A stretch of DNA of 64,000 nucleotides from JAJPHU01 sp035553375 (lineage in GTDB: Bacteria; Planctomycetota; Planctomycetia; Gemmatales; Gemmataceae), in the NCBI GenBank assembly GCA_035553375.1, contig DATNCY010000276.1:1-64000 (forward strand), written 5' to 3'. The notes beneath the pieces were generated by a model. The model ran no database searches, had not been told where the DNA came from, and worked only from the letters and a program-made list of their open reading frames with translations. Numbering within the stretch: the first letter of the stretch is position 1; each line of letters starts with the position of its first letter. Position numbers and translations under genes: made by a program. Of this stretch, positions 35,402-43,920 are shown in pieces.

Positions 35402-37299
35402 TCTTGGGCTTTTTTGTGCCGCACGACACTAAAACGCACGATCTCGGAACCCTGGATCACCCAGTCGGTCGGCTGGCGCGACACGAGGGCGCTGCTCATG
35501 GTCTGAGCGCCGGTGCGTCGGCCATTGCCGAGTATTTGCACCATACTCGGTGGCAAATGCGGCAGCGCCTTGCCACTCAGCGCGACGCCCGCGTCGGCCA
35601 CCGGCATACGCATCACCAAATTAGTGCGTTTCACGCTCGTTTGCACGCGAACGGCCTCGAACACCTGATCGAGATTGGTCGGATTATTCAGCGTCGGGTT
35701 CTCGCGCAACGACAGACGCGCGTTGAGCAAGTCGTCGCAGATCGTGGCGACATACGGCCCTTCGGGCAGATCGATCGGCAGCTTGAGCGTTACCGGCACG
35801 CGCTGCCGCACGCCCTTGTACGGTCGCAGAAACACCGTGGCCTTGACCGTTTCGCCCGGCTCATAAGCATCCGAAGCGAGTTCCACCGCCTCAATGTCGG
35901 CGGTGCGCCGGCCGGAGCGTACCTGCGTTCGGCAATCGATGCGCTGGATGCGCACCGGCTTGAACGCATTGCGTGTCAGAATGTTGATCACCGCGCCGAC
36001 CTGACTATAGAGCGCCTGCGGCGCTCGATTGCCGCTGAAGCCGGAGAACGTGTCGTTGATAATAAGGGGATCGTGTCCTTCGATTTCGACGCGCGCTTGC
36101 AGTTCGGCCGTCATCTCTTCGGGCAACTCGCCCTCCATATCCACGGAGTTCGATAAGGCCGTGAATACCAGCGCCGGCATCATGGTGCGCTGGCGGGCGA
36201 TCTCGACGTTGTAGGTGCGGGCCTTGTTTTCCGCTCCAAGCTCCACCGTCATACGCACCGGCAACATGTCGGCCTTACGGCCGAGCCAGCCGGCGATGCA
36301 GGTGCTGACATCGGCGTTGATGACACCCAACGGCTTGAGTGGCGCACCCATCTTGAAGCTGACCGTTTGCCGAGGATACACCGTGATAATGTAGCCGGAC
36401 ATCAGCGGGAACTCGCAGGAGCCGAGACTCATGAACGGATGCCCCCAACCGTAAACGCGCTTGCCTTCGACGTGCGTGACGGTGCCGATGCCGGACAGAT
36501 CGAAGTCGCCGCGAATCATCGACACGGCCAACGGGCTGCCCGGTTCGAGCGGCGCGTCCTTCTCCTCGGCGGCGATGCGTCCCGGTATGGCTCCGCCCTG
36601 CATGGGCGTCATGCCGAACTTACCGCATCGCTCTTGTAGTAATTTCAGGCTATTGCGCGTGAAGCCGGTCGCTGACAACGGCGTGCGCAGCGGCATCATC
36701 CAGAGACCATCGGCCGCCCCCCTCACCCTGCCCTCTCCCCCCAAGGGGGGAGAGGGTTGGGTGAGGGGGCCTTCATCGAATCCTTGCGACACGGTGACGG
36801 TGTCAAATTCCTTGCCGTCGATGACAAGCGGTTGTCGCAAACCGACGCGCGTTGGTTTGCCATGCTCGGCCAAATCGCGGCGCTCGAACGCCTCAACGAA
36901 ACCGTTCATCTGGCTGAACGGTGTGACGCCGGCAATCGGTTCCTTGCCGTAGGGCCAGGCGTAGGCGACGGCACCGACCAGCTTGTTTTCGATGTAAACG
37001 GGGCTGCCGCTCATGCCGGCGATAACGCCGGTTTTCTCCAGGTTCAGCCCGGACAATCGACAAATCACCATGTCTCGGCCGGGGCTGGTGTTCTTGAGTA
37101 CGCCCAGCACTTCCGCCTGAAACGTCTCGATCTTGGTCCCCTTCATGACCGTTCGGCCGACGCCTTTCATGCCGGCGCGAATGTCATCGACTTGCCAGTA
37201 GCTATCCGGCTTGGGGGCGGCGAGGGCTAAGACGCCTCCGCACGTCCAGCAGGCCAAAGTCAGCATGAGGACGAAGCCGAGACGGATTGGGGAAGTCAT
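35398..37299 (-). CDS. SpoIVB-like (S55) serine peptidase, exported
   Basis: 633 residues. ATG 37299 has GGAGG seven bases upstream and starts a signal peptide (LGFVLMLTLACWTCGGVLAL). The N-terminal region matches the SpoIVB/S55 family: DDIRAGMKGVGRTVMKGTKI and the nucleophile motif GMSGSPVY (Ser97). A candidate His287 lies in VYGWGHPF. Residues ~177-195 (around LTQPSPPLGGEGR) are encoded by a palindromic repeat inserted in frame. The C-terminal half has Ig-like strands. In Bacillus SpoIVB cleaves a partner to trigger a signalling protease; planctomycete members lack that pathway, so the substrate is unknown. Confidence 0.82.
   Translation of the reverse strand: MTSPIRLGFVLMLTLACWTCGGVLALAAPKPDSYWQVDDIRAGMKGVGRTVMKGTKIETFQAEVLGVLKNTSPGRDMVICRLSGLNLEKTGVIAGMSGSPVYIENKLVGAVAYAWPYGKEPIAGVTPFSQMNGFVEAFERRDLAEHGKPTRVGLRQPLVIDGKEFDTVTVSQGFDEGPLTQPSPPLGGEGRVRGAADGLWMMPLRTPLSATGFTRNSLKLLQERCGKFGMTPMQGGAIPGRIAAEEKDAPLEPGSPLAVSMIRGDFDLSGIGTVTHVEGKRVYGWGHPFMSLGSCEFPLMSGYIITVYPRQTVSFKMGAPLKPLGVINADVSTCIAGWLGRKADMLPVRMTVELGAENKARTYNVEIARQRTMMPALVFTALSNSVDMEGELPEEMTAELQARVEIEGHDPLIINDTFSGFSGNRAPQALYSQVGAVINILTRNAFKPVRIQRIDCRTQVRSGRRTADIEAVELASDAYEPGETVKATVFLRPYKGVRQRVPVTLKLPIDLPEGPYVATICDDLLNARLSLRENPTLNNPTNLDQVFEAVRVQTSVKRTNLVMRMPVADAGVALSGKALPHLPPSMVQILGNGRRTGAQTMSSALVSRQPTDWVIQGSEIVRFSVVRHKKAQE
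36716..36770. repeat. Palindromic repeat inserted inside the S55 peptidase gene
   Basis: CCCCCTCACCC-TG-CCCTCTCCCCCC, AA, then the complement GGGGGGAGAGGG-TT-GGGTGAGGGGG: about 25-bp arms with one mismatch block. Read in the gene frame it adds LTQPSPPLGGEGRVRG without breaking the frame. The same peptide-like palindrome is known from intergenic DNA of many bacteria. Confidence 0.9.
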
Positions 37300-37644
37300 G
37301 CTCGCGCCTCCGGAGTAGCGGGAGTGGAGATCGGCCGGACGTGCGGAAAGGAGGACCGGCGTGGGAGAAAATACAGAAAGACGAACACGTTCGGGCGTCC
37401 TTCCTCCTTGTTTCGGCGCCTCTGTGCCGCGAGGAGACATCTTCGCCTCCTCTTCCAAGTTACGTTATTTCGTCAGGCGAGTATAGGCCGACTTGTCAGC
37501 GCGGGTAAGTGGCGGTGCGCAGCGAACACGGCTCCGCATGCCCTTGCAATCGACTTCGACCCCACCTTTCAGGATAATGACGACAACCGTTTGGTCCGGC
37601 GAACGAACCGGAAGATAGACCTTGCCTGAACGATCGAGCGTGCC
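37300..37644. other. 345-base divergent intergenic region
   Basis: Lies between the divergent S55 peptidase and rhomboid genes, so both promoters should be here. I see no strong promoter, repeat, RNA gene or small coding frame with a ribosome site. A short imperfect palindrome (GAACACGTTC near 37384) is the only structure noted. Confidence 0.5.
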
Positions 37645-39087
37645 ATGAGTGAGGACGGCCTTAATCCCCGCGAGACGATTCTGCGTATGTGCGCGGCCGC
37701 CGCGCCGGAGCCGTGGTATCCGCGCCTATACGTCAAGCAGGCCGACCTCGACGCCGACGCGCTCGCTGAATGTCTCGAAGAATTGTGGCTGGACGGTCTC
37801 ATTCAAAAGACGCCGGGCAACGCCGAAACCGGACCTGCAATATCGCTTACTCGTGCCGGCGAGCGCGTTCTGCTCGATCCCGAGGCGCTGGATCGCCTGC
37901 GCGCCGGGCAACCGTTGTCCGCCGAGGACCGTGGTGCCATCGTCCGCGGGGTGTTTCGCGGCCGGCTGATCCCGCACATGACACGGCTGATCGTGTTGGT
38001 CCATGTCGTCGTGTTCGTCCACGGCTATTTGGACGCTCGCTGGATTGGGGCGGGCAAGGATTTTCTCAGCGCTCCTCCGGTGACGGCGCAGGTGGCGAAA
38101 CTGCTCGAAGACAGTGGCAGTCTGACCGCGCGCAATCTCATCGACGGCCAATGGTGGCGGTTACTGACGGCGGGTTTCGTCCATGTCGGCTTTTTGTACC
38201 TGCTGTTAAACATGGTCTTTCTGTATCTGGCGGGCCGTTACGTCGAGCGAATGTGGGGGCACGTCCGCTATCTGCTGATCTACCTGATTAGCGTGGTAGG
38301 CTCTAGTTGTGTGGGCGTGGCGCAGAACCTCACGGGGGAAGCGAGCGCTTCCGGGGCCGTGTGCGGATTGCTCGGCGCGGAGGCGGTATGGTTCCTCCTC
38401 AATCGCAGGTACTTGTCGCGCCCTTTGATGCGCGCAGCGTGGTGGAGCCTGATTAGTTCGGGCGTTTTCCTGGTGGTCATCCTCGCGTTCAGGGATGCCA
38501 GCAGTTGGGGGCTTCTCGGCGGCACCATCGCCGGCGCGCTGGCCGGTCTACTGCTACACCTGCACCGCTTCGGCCCACCTCTGTGGCGCTGGCTGGCCAT
38601 TGCCGGCTTCGTGCCTTTGGCATGGTACGGTCAGCATTTCATTGATGTCGCCCGCGCCACCGACGAACGCTGGCAAAAGATCGAGGATCAACAGTTCGAG
38701 CAGCGCTATGCGGGTGCCATCAGCAAATCCATGAAACAAGCGAAGACCCTCTACACGGAGCAAGTCACCACCCTGCTGCGTTGGGATCCACCCGACCGCG
38801 AAGCGGAGAAGGTCGAATCCGTCCTGGCCGTGCTAGTGGAACAGCAGCGTGAGTTGAACGGCCTGGCGGATCGCCTGGACCGCGCCGGTCCTTATGGCAG
38901 TGCGGAGGCGGAACTGGCCCGGCAGACGGGCCGTGATTATGTCCGCGCGGGGGCGAAATTGTTCGCGCTCGCCGAACACGCTCTGCGTCTGGGCGAGCAG
39001 TGGACGGACAAGGATCGGCAAGCATTGCGTCAACAACAGAGTGAGATAGATAAGCTCCATAAGGAGTGGCAAACTCTGGTCGAGTGA
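37645..39087 (+). CDS. Rhomboid-family membrane protein lacking the catalytic histidine
   Basis: 480 residues from ATG 37645 (weak ribosome site). An N-terminal cytoplasmic region of ~110 residues resembles a winged-helix fold (ILRMCAAAAPEPWYPRLYVK, ECLEELWLDGLIQKTP). The rhomboid core follows: QWWRLLTAGFVHVGFLYLLL-NM, then SASGAVCGLLGA with the usual nucleophile Ser236. The last motif, normally A-H-L-G-G, reads SWGLLGGTIAG, so Leu290 replaces the catalytic His. The His equivalent to GlpG H150 is Tyr, while the Asn is kept. A C-terminal coiled coil of ~150 residues follows. Probably a pseudoprotease or a membrane scaffold. Confidence 0.82.
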   Translation: MSEDGLNPRETILRMCAAAAPEPWYPRLYVKQADLDADALAECLEELWLDGLIQKTPGNAETGPAISLTRAGERVLLDPEALDRLRAGQPLSAEDRGAIVRGVFRGRLIPHMTRLIVLVHVVVFVHGYLDARWIGAGKDFLSAPPVTAQVAKLLEDSGSLTARNLIDGQWWRLLTAGFVHVGFLYLLLNMVFLYLAGRYVERMWGHVRYLLIYLISVVGSSCVGVAQNLTGEASASGAVCGLLGAEAVWFLLNRRYLSRPLMRAAWWSLISSGVFLVVILAFRDASSWGLLGGTIAGALAGLLLHLHRFGPPLWRWLAIAGFVPLAWYGQHFIDVARATDERWQKIEDQQFEQRYAGAISKSMKQAKTLYTEQVTTLLRWDPPDREAEKVESVLAVLVEQQRELNGLADRLDRAGPYGSAEAELARQTGRDYVRAGAKLFALAEHALRLGEQWTDKDRQALRQQQSEIDKLHKEWQTLVE

Positions 39088-39139
39088 CCGCATGGAGGCG
39101 CGACATTCCGCGAGGATGTTGCCAAGGGAAGGGATACCC

Positions 39140-39868
39140 ATGACTATGAACGATGCTTTGCACGGGTTCATTTCACGGGCCGCGCGCGGCTTGCGGCGGC
39201 GGACGGGATGGCGGACGGACCTCGATTATCGCCGCTGGTATTCGACCTGGGATTTGCAGCGCGATTACTGGACAATCGTTGGGCCGACCACGAAGGAAGA
39301 GTACGATCGCCTTAGCGCCGTCAAACGGCAATTGCTCGTCGATCTCGGTCTCACGCCGGAGGCGAAAATCCTCGATGTCGGTTGCGGCACCGGCCAGCTA
39401 ACCGCGGCGCTGCACGATTTTCTGAGTGATCGCGGCCATTATTGCGGCACGGACATTAGCCCGGAGGCGGTCGCCTTCTGTCGTTCGCGTTTCCGTCGGC
39501 CCAATTTCTCCTTCCTAACCAGCGACATGACCGCGCTGCCGCTCCACAACATTTCGTTTGATTTCATCGTCTTTTTCAGTGTGTTCACGCACACCTACCC
39601 CCAGGAAACAGCGCTACTGCTGTGCGAGGCACACCGTCTACTGGCGGAAGGCGGCGTTATCTTCGCGGACCTGTTCGCGGATCCGCTCGTGGATCGTCAT
39701 GCCGGCGATCGCACGGCGGTGATGGTCAATCCGGACTATCTCCAGAGTTTGCTTGATGGCAACGGTTTGCATGCGGAATTGGTGGAAGTTCAGCCCGGCC
39801 CGCAATCGGGGCAGCGGCTGTTCTACAAGTTCACGCGAATACCGCTCGGCGTGTGGTCGGGAGGATAG
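39140..39868 (+). CDS. Class I SAM-dependent methyltransferase
   Basis: 242 residues. I choose ATG 39140, preceded by AAGGGAAGGG; an in-frame ATG at 39092 lacks a site and overlaps little sense. SAM-binding motif I is ILDVGCGTGQLTAALHD, motif II ends in YCGTDISPEAVAFCR, and FDFIVFFSVFTHTYPQE gives the post-II region. The chain keeps a Methyltransf_11/25-like layout (EAHRLLAEGGVIFADLFADP). It lies 52 bases after the rhomboid gene on the same strand. The substrate cannot be inferred. Confidence 0.88.
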   Translation: MTMNDALHGFISRAARGLRRRTGWRTDLDYRRWYSTWDLQRDYWTIVGPTTKEEYDRLSAVKRQLLVDLGLTPEAKILDVGCGTGQLTAALHDFLSDRGHYCGTDISPEAVAFCRSRFRRPNFSFLTSDMTALPLHNISFDFIVFFSVFTHTYPQETALLLCEAHRLLAEGGVIFADLFADPLVDRHAGDRTAVMVNPDYLQSLLDGNGLHAELVEVQPGPQSGQRLFYKFTRIPLGVWSGG

Positions 39869-40210
39869 CGGGGCAACTGGGGCACCTGTTCCTCGCACAA
39901 GTTGTGCGAGATTTGTAACCACTCTCTATCCAGCTTATGGAGCGATCGCATTCGCTGGCCGTCCATACAAGTTCTCATTCTCCAACAACCTGTTGGAGAA
40001 TTGCTCCCTCACTACTCATTCCATCGGAACACTGCGTTCGACTTGTGTCCTTGAAGGGCGAACCTCGTATCCCATACTGTCGTCCCCGGCGAAGTCCAGC
40101 TGCGGAACTGCACCCCCTTTCCCTTTGCGTTGACGCCTATCGGACGCTACCTTGAATACACTGCTTGTATTGTGCCTGTTCTTCGCCATTTTCATGGGAG
40201 ACCCCTCACG
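39869..40210. other. 342-base intergenic region with two palindromes
   Basis: Between the methyltransferase and a DUF1501 gene on the same strand. It holds CTCGCACAAGTTGTGCGAG at 39892-39910 and a hairpin with 10-bp perfect arms, TTCTCCAACA/TGTTGGAGAA, at 39978-40000 with a 3-base loop. The second could end transcription, though no T-run follows; the first has the symmetry of a repressor site. No gene or RNA was recognised in the rest. Confidence 0.55.
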
Positions 40211-41581
40211 ATGTTGCGTCTCGACGCCGATCAGAGCGTATCCGTTTGCGATGGTTTAACTCGACGCGATTTCCTCCACGCCGGCGCTTTGTCGATGCTC
40301 GGTCTGACGCTGCCCGGTTTCTTCGCGCGACAGGCCGCCGCCGCGACGCCGGACAAAGACGTCAACTGTATCATGCTGTTTTTGCTTGGCGCTCCCAGTC
40401 ATATCGATACCTGGGATCCCAAGCCCAAAGCGCCGGCCGAAATTCGCGGTCCCTACAAGCCCATCGCCACCAAGACGACGGGCATGCAGATTAGCGAAAT
40501 CTTTCCGAAGATGGCGAAGCACGCCGACAAGTATTCGCTGATCCGCAGCGTTTACCACACGGCCGCCGCCGTCCACGACACCGGCCATCAGATGATGCAG
40601 ACGGGCCGGCTATTCACCGGCGGCATCGAGCATCCGCATCTCGGCTGCGTACTCGGCTATTTGAAGGGGCAGCGCGGCGAGGTGCCGGCGCATGTACTGC
40701 TGCCACGACCGATGGGCCGCACCGGCGGCAACATGCCACACGGTCAGAACGCCGGCTACCTCGGCAAGCAATATGATCCCTTCGTCCTCAACGCCGATCC
40801 GTCGGTGAAGGACTTCAAGGTGCCCGATTTGCTGCCGCCCGAATACATCTCCGCCGTGCGCGCCCGCCGTCGGCAGAAAATGCGCGACGCCGTCGAGGGC
40901 GCGCTCGGTTCGTTCGAGAAAAACCAACAAGCGAAACAACTCGACGAGAATTTCAATCTCGCTTATCGCTTGATGTCCAGCCCGCAAGCACGCGAGGCGT
41001 TCGCGCTGGATAAGGAACCCGCCGCCACGCGCGATCGCTATGGCCGCACGCGCTTCGGACAAAGTTGCCTGCTGGCGCGCCGGCTTATCGAACGCGGCGT
41101 GCGCTTCGTGACGGTCAATATGTATGAAACCGTCTTCGATGAAATTACCTGGGACATTCACGGCTCGAAGCCGTTCACGGACATTGCCGAGATGTCGCGG
41201 TTGGTCGCGCCGAATTTCGACCGCGCTTATAGCTCCTTGCTGGAGGATCTACATGATCGCGGCCTGCTGAAAACAACCATCGTCACGGCGATGGGTGAGT
41301 TTGGCCGGACGCCGAAGATTAACCCGGCCGGCGGCCGCGATCATCATCCCGGAGTGTGGACGATTCTGATGGGTGGCGGGCCGATCAAGGGCGGCCATAT
41401 CGTCGGCGAATCCGACGAGTTGGGTTACACACCGAAGACACGTCCGGTCACGCCGGCGATGGTGGCGGCGACGATTTACAAGGGACTCGGACTCGATCCG
41501 CACCGCGAGTTGCCGGGGCCGCAAAATCGACCGCTGCCGCTGGCCGATTACGATGCGTCGCCGCTCAAGGAGTTGTTTTGA
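40211..41581 (+). CDS. DUF1501 protein (Tat-exported, sulfatase-fold)
   Basis: 456 residues. ATG 40211 has GGGAG about ten bases upstream; the frame is open earlier but the extra residues have no site. Tat-like signal: LTRRDFLHAGALSMLGLTLP. Motifs: MLFLLGAPSHIDTWDPKPKA, YKPIATKTTGMQISEIFPKM, GQSCLLARRLIERGVRFVTV, TAMGEFGRTPKIN and GGRDHHPGVWT. Its stop (TGA 41579-41581) overlaps the next start by one base (TGATG), so it is coupled with the Uma2 gene. Confidence 0.92.
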   Translation: MLRLDADQSVSVCDGLTRRDFLHAGALSMLGLTLPGFFARQAAAATPDKDVNCIMLFLLGAPSHIDTWDPKPKAPAEIRGPYKPIATKTTGMQISEIFPKMAKHADKYSLIRSVYHTAAAVHDTGHQMMQTGRLFTGGIEHPHLGCVLGYLKGQRGEVPAHVLLPRPMGRTGGNMPHGQNAGYLGKQYDPFVLNADPSVKDFKVPDLLPPEYISAVRARRRQKMRDAVEGALGSFEKNQQAKQLDENFNLAYRLMSSPQAREAFALDKEPAATRDRYGRTRFGQSCLLARRLIERGVRFVTVNMYETVFDEITWDIHGSKPFTDIAEMSRLVAPNFDRAYSSLLEDLHDRGLLKTTIVTAMGEFGRTPKINPAGGRDHHPGVWTILMGGGPIKGGHIVGESDELGYTPKTRPVTPAMVAATIYKGLGLDPHRELPGPQNRPLPLADYDASPLKELF

Positions 41582-42360
41582 TGAATCTGGATCCGCGCAA
41601 CGAAATAATCGAGCCGCCCCCGCCGAGACGTGGCCTAGCCAGCTTTACCGATGAGGAGTTGGAGCGGTTACAAGATCTGCCTTCCGATGATGGTGAACCC
41701 CTGGAAACTCCCTGGCATCGCTACGCCATGAATCAGCTGTGCGAAGTGGCGACCTGCCACTACCGCGCGCGGAATGATTTCTTCACGGGCGGCAACATGT
41801 TCGTTTATTACAACGTGGAGCAGCAACGCCATCGGGATTTTCGCGGTCCTGATTTCTTCTTCGTCTGGGGTGTGGACCGTCGCAGGGAGCGGAATTACTA
41901 CGCGATCTGGGACGAAAACAACCATTATCCCAATGTTGTCATTGAGTTGCCTTCTGAGAGTACGGCGGAGATCGACCGCGTCGAGAAACGCGCTCTGTAC
42001 CAGGACACCTGGCACACGCCCGAATATTTTTTGTGCGAACCCCAGGTGGGGACTCTGGAGGGGTTGCGATTGAGCGCGCAACAGGTGTACGAGCCGATCC
42101 TCGCCAACGAACGCGGTTGGGTATGGAGTGAACAATTGCAGCTCTGGCTGGGTCCGTGGACGGGTACGTATTTGGAGGAGAGGGCGACGTGGCCGCGGTT
42201 TTACGACGCTGATGGCCGGCTCGTCCCCACCTTCGCCGAGGCGGCCCAACAACGCACCGAACAGGAAAAACAACGCGCCGACGCCGCCGAGACGGAGACA
42301 GCTCGGCTGCGCCGCGAATTGGAAGAGATGCGCCAGCGGTTTCCGAAATCGTCAGAGTAG
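41581..42360 (+). CDS. Uma2-family (DUF820) putative endonuclease
   Basis: 259 residues, starting within the stop of the DUF1501 gene (TGATG). The Uma2 fold, related to PD-(D/E)XK nucleases, is shown by DFRGPDFFFVWGV (first acidic residue), NVVIELPSEST (second acidic position) and RVEKRALYQDTWHTPEYFLC. The C-terminal ~45 residues are a charged coiled coil (AAQQRTEQEKQRADAAETET). Uma2 genes are highly multiplied in planctomycetes and cyanobacteria; their targets are unknown and a restriction role is not shown. Confidence 0.85.
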   Translation: MNLDPRNEIIEPPPPRRGLASFTDEELERLQDLPSDDGEPLETPWHRYAMNQLCEVATCHYRARNDFFTGGNMFVYYNVEQQRHRDFRGPDFFFVWGVDRRRERNYYAIWDENNHYPNVVIELPSESTAEIDRVEKRALYQDTWHTPEYFLCEPQVGTLEGLRLSAQQVYEPILANERGWVWSEQLQLWLGPWTGTYLEERATWPRFYDADGRLVPTFAEAAQQRTEQEKQRADAAETETARLRRELEEMRQRFPKSSE

Positions 42361-42391
42361 CGCAAAACCGCGCTCGATCGAGGGGGGAGTG

Positions 42392-43018
42392 ATGGTGAAA
42401 ACGGCTTCGTTCAGTTTCCAGAAACGTCTGAAGGAAATCGGCATGTTTTTCCAGAAGGACGATGCGGTTTACAAGTCGATGCGCCGAATCGTGAAGCGTC
42501 TGGAAAAGGCTAAGATTTCCTACGCCATTGTCGGCGGAATGGCGGTGAATGCGCACGGGCATCGCCGGACGACGGACGATCTCGATGTTCTTCTGACCGC
42601 TGAGGGGTTGGCCGAATTTCGCAAACGGTTCGTCCCCAAACAATATCAGAGACATTCTCAGCTTCCGCGCCGATTCACGGATCGTGCTAACGAAGTGACT
42701 ATCGATTTCCTTGTTGCGGGATTGTTCCCCGGCAGCGGTAAACCGGGACCAATCGCCTACCCCGATCCGGCCTCCGCCCGAGAAACGATTGAAAAAGCGC
42801 AAGTTCTGGATTTGCTCAACTTGGTACAGTTAAAACTGGCGGCGCGTCGTCATCAAGACTTTGCGGATGTCGTAAATCTAATTGGCATTCATCGGTTGAA
42901 TGAATCCTTCGCGGATCGCTTGCATCCGTCTTTGCGAAGCGATTACATCGAATGCCTGGAAGAGAAACGCCGAGAGGACGAGTATCAGGCTCGACAGCTT
43001 GGCGAGGGCGAAGTCTGA
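42392..43018 (+). CDS. Nucleotidyltransferase-fold protein (DUF6036-like)
   Basis: 208 residues from ATG 42392; the adjacent in-frame GTG (42395) is better spaced from the GGGGGGAG site, so the start may be one codon later. The core motif YAIVGGMAVNAHGHRRTTDD followed by LDVLL is the GG-x-D/D-x-D site of pol-beta-like nucleotidyltransferases. Later VTIDFLVAG could give the third acidic residue. Such proteins can be toxins of AbiEii or MNT type, but no antitoxin-like partner is adjacent. It follows the Uma2 gene by 31 bases. Confidence 0.75.
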   Translation: MVKTASFSFQKRLKEIGMFFQKDDAVYKSMRRIVKRLEKAKISYAIVGGMAVNAHGHRRTTDDLDVLLTAEGLAEFRKRFVPKQYQRHSQLPRRFTDRANEVTIDFLVAGLFPGSGKPGPIAYPDPASARETIEKAQVLDLLNLVQLKLAARRHQDFADVVNLIGIHRLNESFADRLHPSLRSDYIECLEEKRREDEYQARQLGEGEV

Positions 43019-43071
43019 CGTTGATAGAGATGCAGGCAGGAACTTCTCACTCATGCAGAAGAGGATATGCC

Positions 43072-43845
43072 ATGTTAATGCGCTGGCTTGCTGTACTCGG
43101 ATGTTTCGGCATCGTGGTGATGTTGTCAGGTTGCTGGGAGAAGGACAAGACGCCTCCCCCGGCCACTGCCAATGATCCTACCAAAGTCACGGCGGTGAAC
43201 GAGCAAGCGGATTGCGGTTGCTGCGACGCGGGCGAGGCCACGCCGCCTTTCCACGCTCGATTGCTGGAGATTGCCGCGACGTATCCCGAATATGGGCGTA
43301 TAGACGATCAATGGCGCTGGGCACCGGTTTTGTGCGATGCGCCTCCACAGATGCCGGCGTTGCGCGTCAGCGCCAGTAAAGCTAGCGAAACGCATGGACG
43401 CAAGTTGTACTCGATCTTCGCCAAAATCAGCGATCGAGGTCGCTATTTCACGGAAGACCAAACCAGTCCTGTCGGACAGGTCGTCGTCAAGGAATCCTGG
43501 CTGCCGGAAGAGGTCGCGGATAAAGCTCAACCGCTAGAAGCCATCTCCCGCAAGGTCAAGGTTCATGCGAAGGACAACAAGGACAGCACAAAGACAGTGG
43601 AGATGGAGGATCGCTATGTGCCCTACGCCCGCAAGGACGGTCGCCTCTATCACGCGGCCAAGAAAGGACCGCTGTTCATCATGTACAAAATGGACCCGAA
43701 AACACCGGATACGGATGAAGGTTGGGTCTATGGCACTGTCACGGCTGACGGCAAGGAAGTCACCTCGGCTGGCCGTGTCGAGTCGTGCATGAACTGTCAT
43801 CGCAAAGCTCCCCATGATCGGCTATTCGGTTTGCCCAAGAACTAA
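43072..43845 (+). CDS. Cytochrome P460-like lipoprotein
   Basis: 257 residues. ATG 43072 has GAGGA seven bases upstream. A lipoprotein signal ends at a lipobox (VVMLSGC; Cys21), so it should be anchored outside the inner membrane. A Cys-rich stretch (DCGCCDAGE) precedes the P460-like domain: GQVVVKESWLP, GPLFIMYKMDP, GWVYGTVTADG and the C-terminal haem motif CMNCH. In cytochrome P460 a lysine cross-linked to the haem supports hydroxylamine oxidation; which lysine is equivalent here I cannot tell. It precedes the DUF1549/1553 gene by 75 bases. Confidence 0.78.
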   Translation: MLMRWLAVLGCFGIVVMLSGCWEKDKTPPPATANDPTKVTAVNEQADCGCCDAGEATPPFHARLLEIAATYPEYGRIDDQWRWAPVLCDAPPQMPALRVSASKASETHGRKLYSIFAKISDRGRYFTEDQTSPVGQVVVKESWLPEEVADKAQPLEAISRKVKVHAKDNKDSTKTVEMEDRYVPYARKDGRLYHAAKKGPLFIMYKMDPKTPDTDEGWVYGTVTADGKEVTSAGRVESCMNCHRKAPHDRLFGLPKN

Positions 43846-43847
43846 TT

Positions 43848-43897
43848 GTTTAGCGGCGGTTCCCAGAGCCGCGCGACTCTGCGAGCCGCCGCTAAAC
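43848..43897. repeat. Hairpin GTTTAGCGGCGG
   Basis: 12-bp perfect outer arms (GTTTAGCGGCGG / CCGCCGCTAAAC) with an inner CAGAG/CTCTG pairing. It lies three bases after the P460-like stop and before the next same-strand gene; a terminator or attenuator is possible. Confidence 0.8.
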
Positions 43898-43920
43898 GGA
43901 ATGAGGATTGAGAACGCATC

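Noticed and set aside
42392..43018. AbiE-type toxin-antitoxin pair with the Uma2 gene
   Set aside because: Uma2 is not a known antitoxin and the neighbour lacks a DNA-binding motif; the nucleotidyltransferase stands alone.
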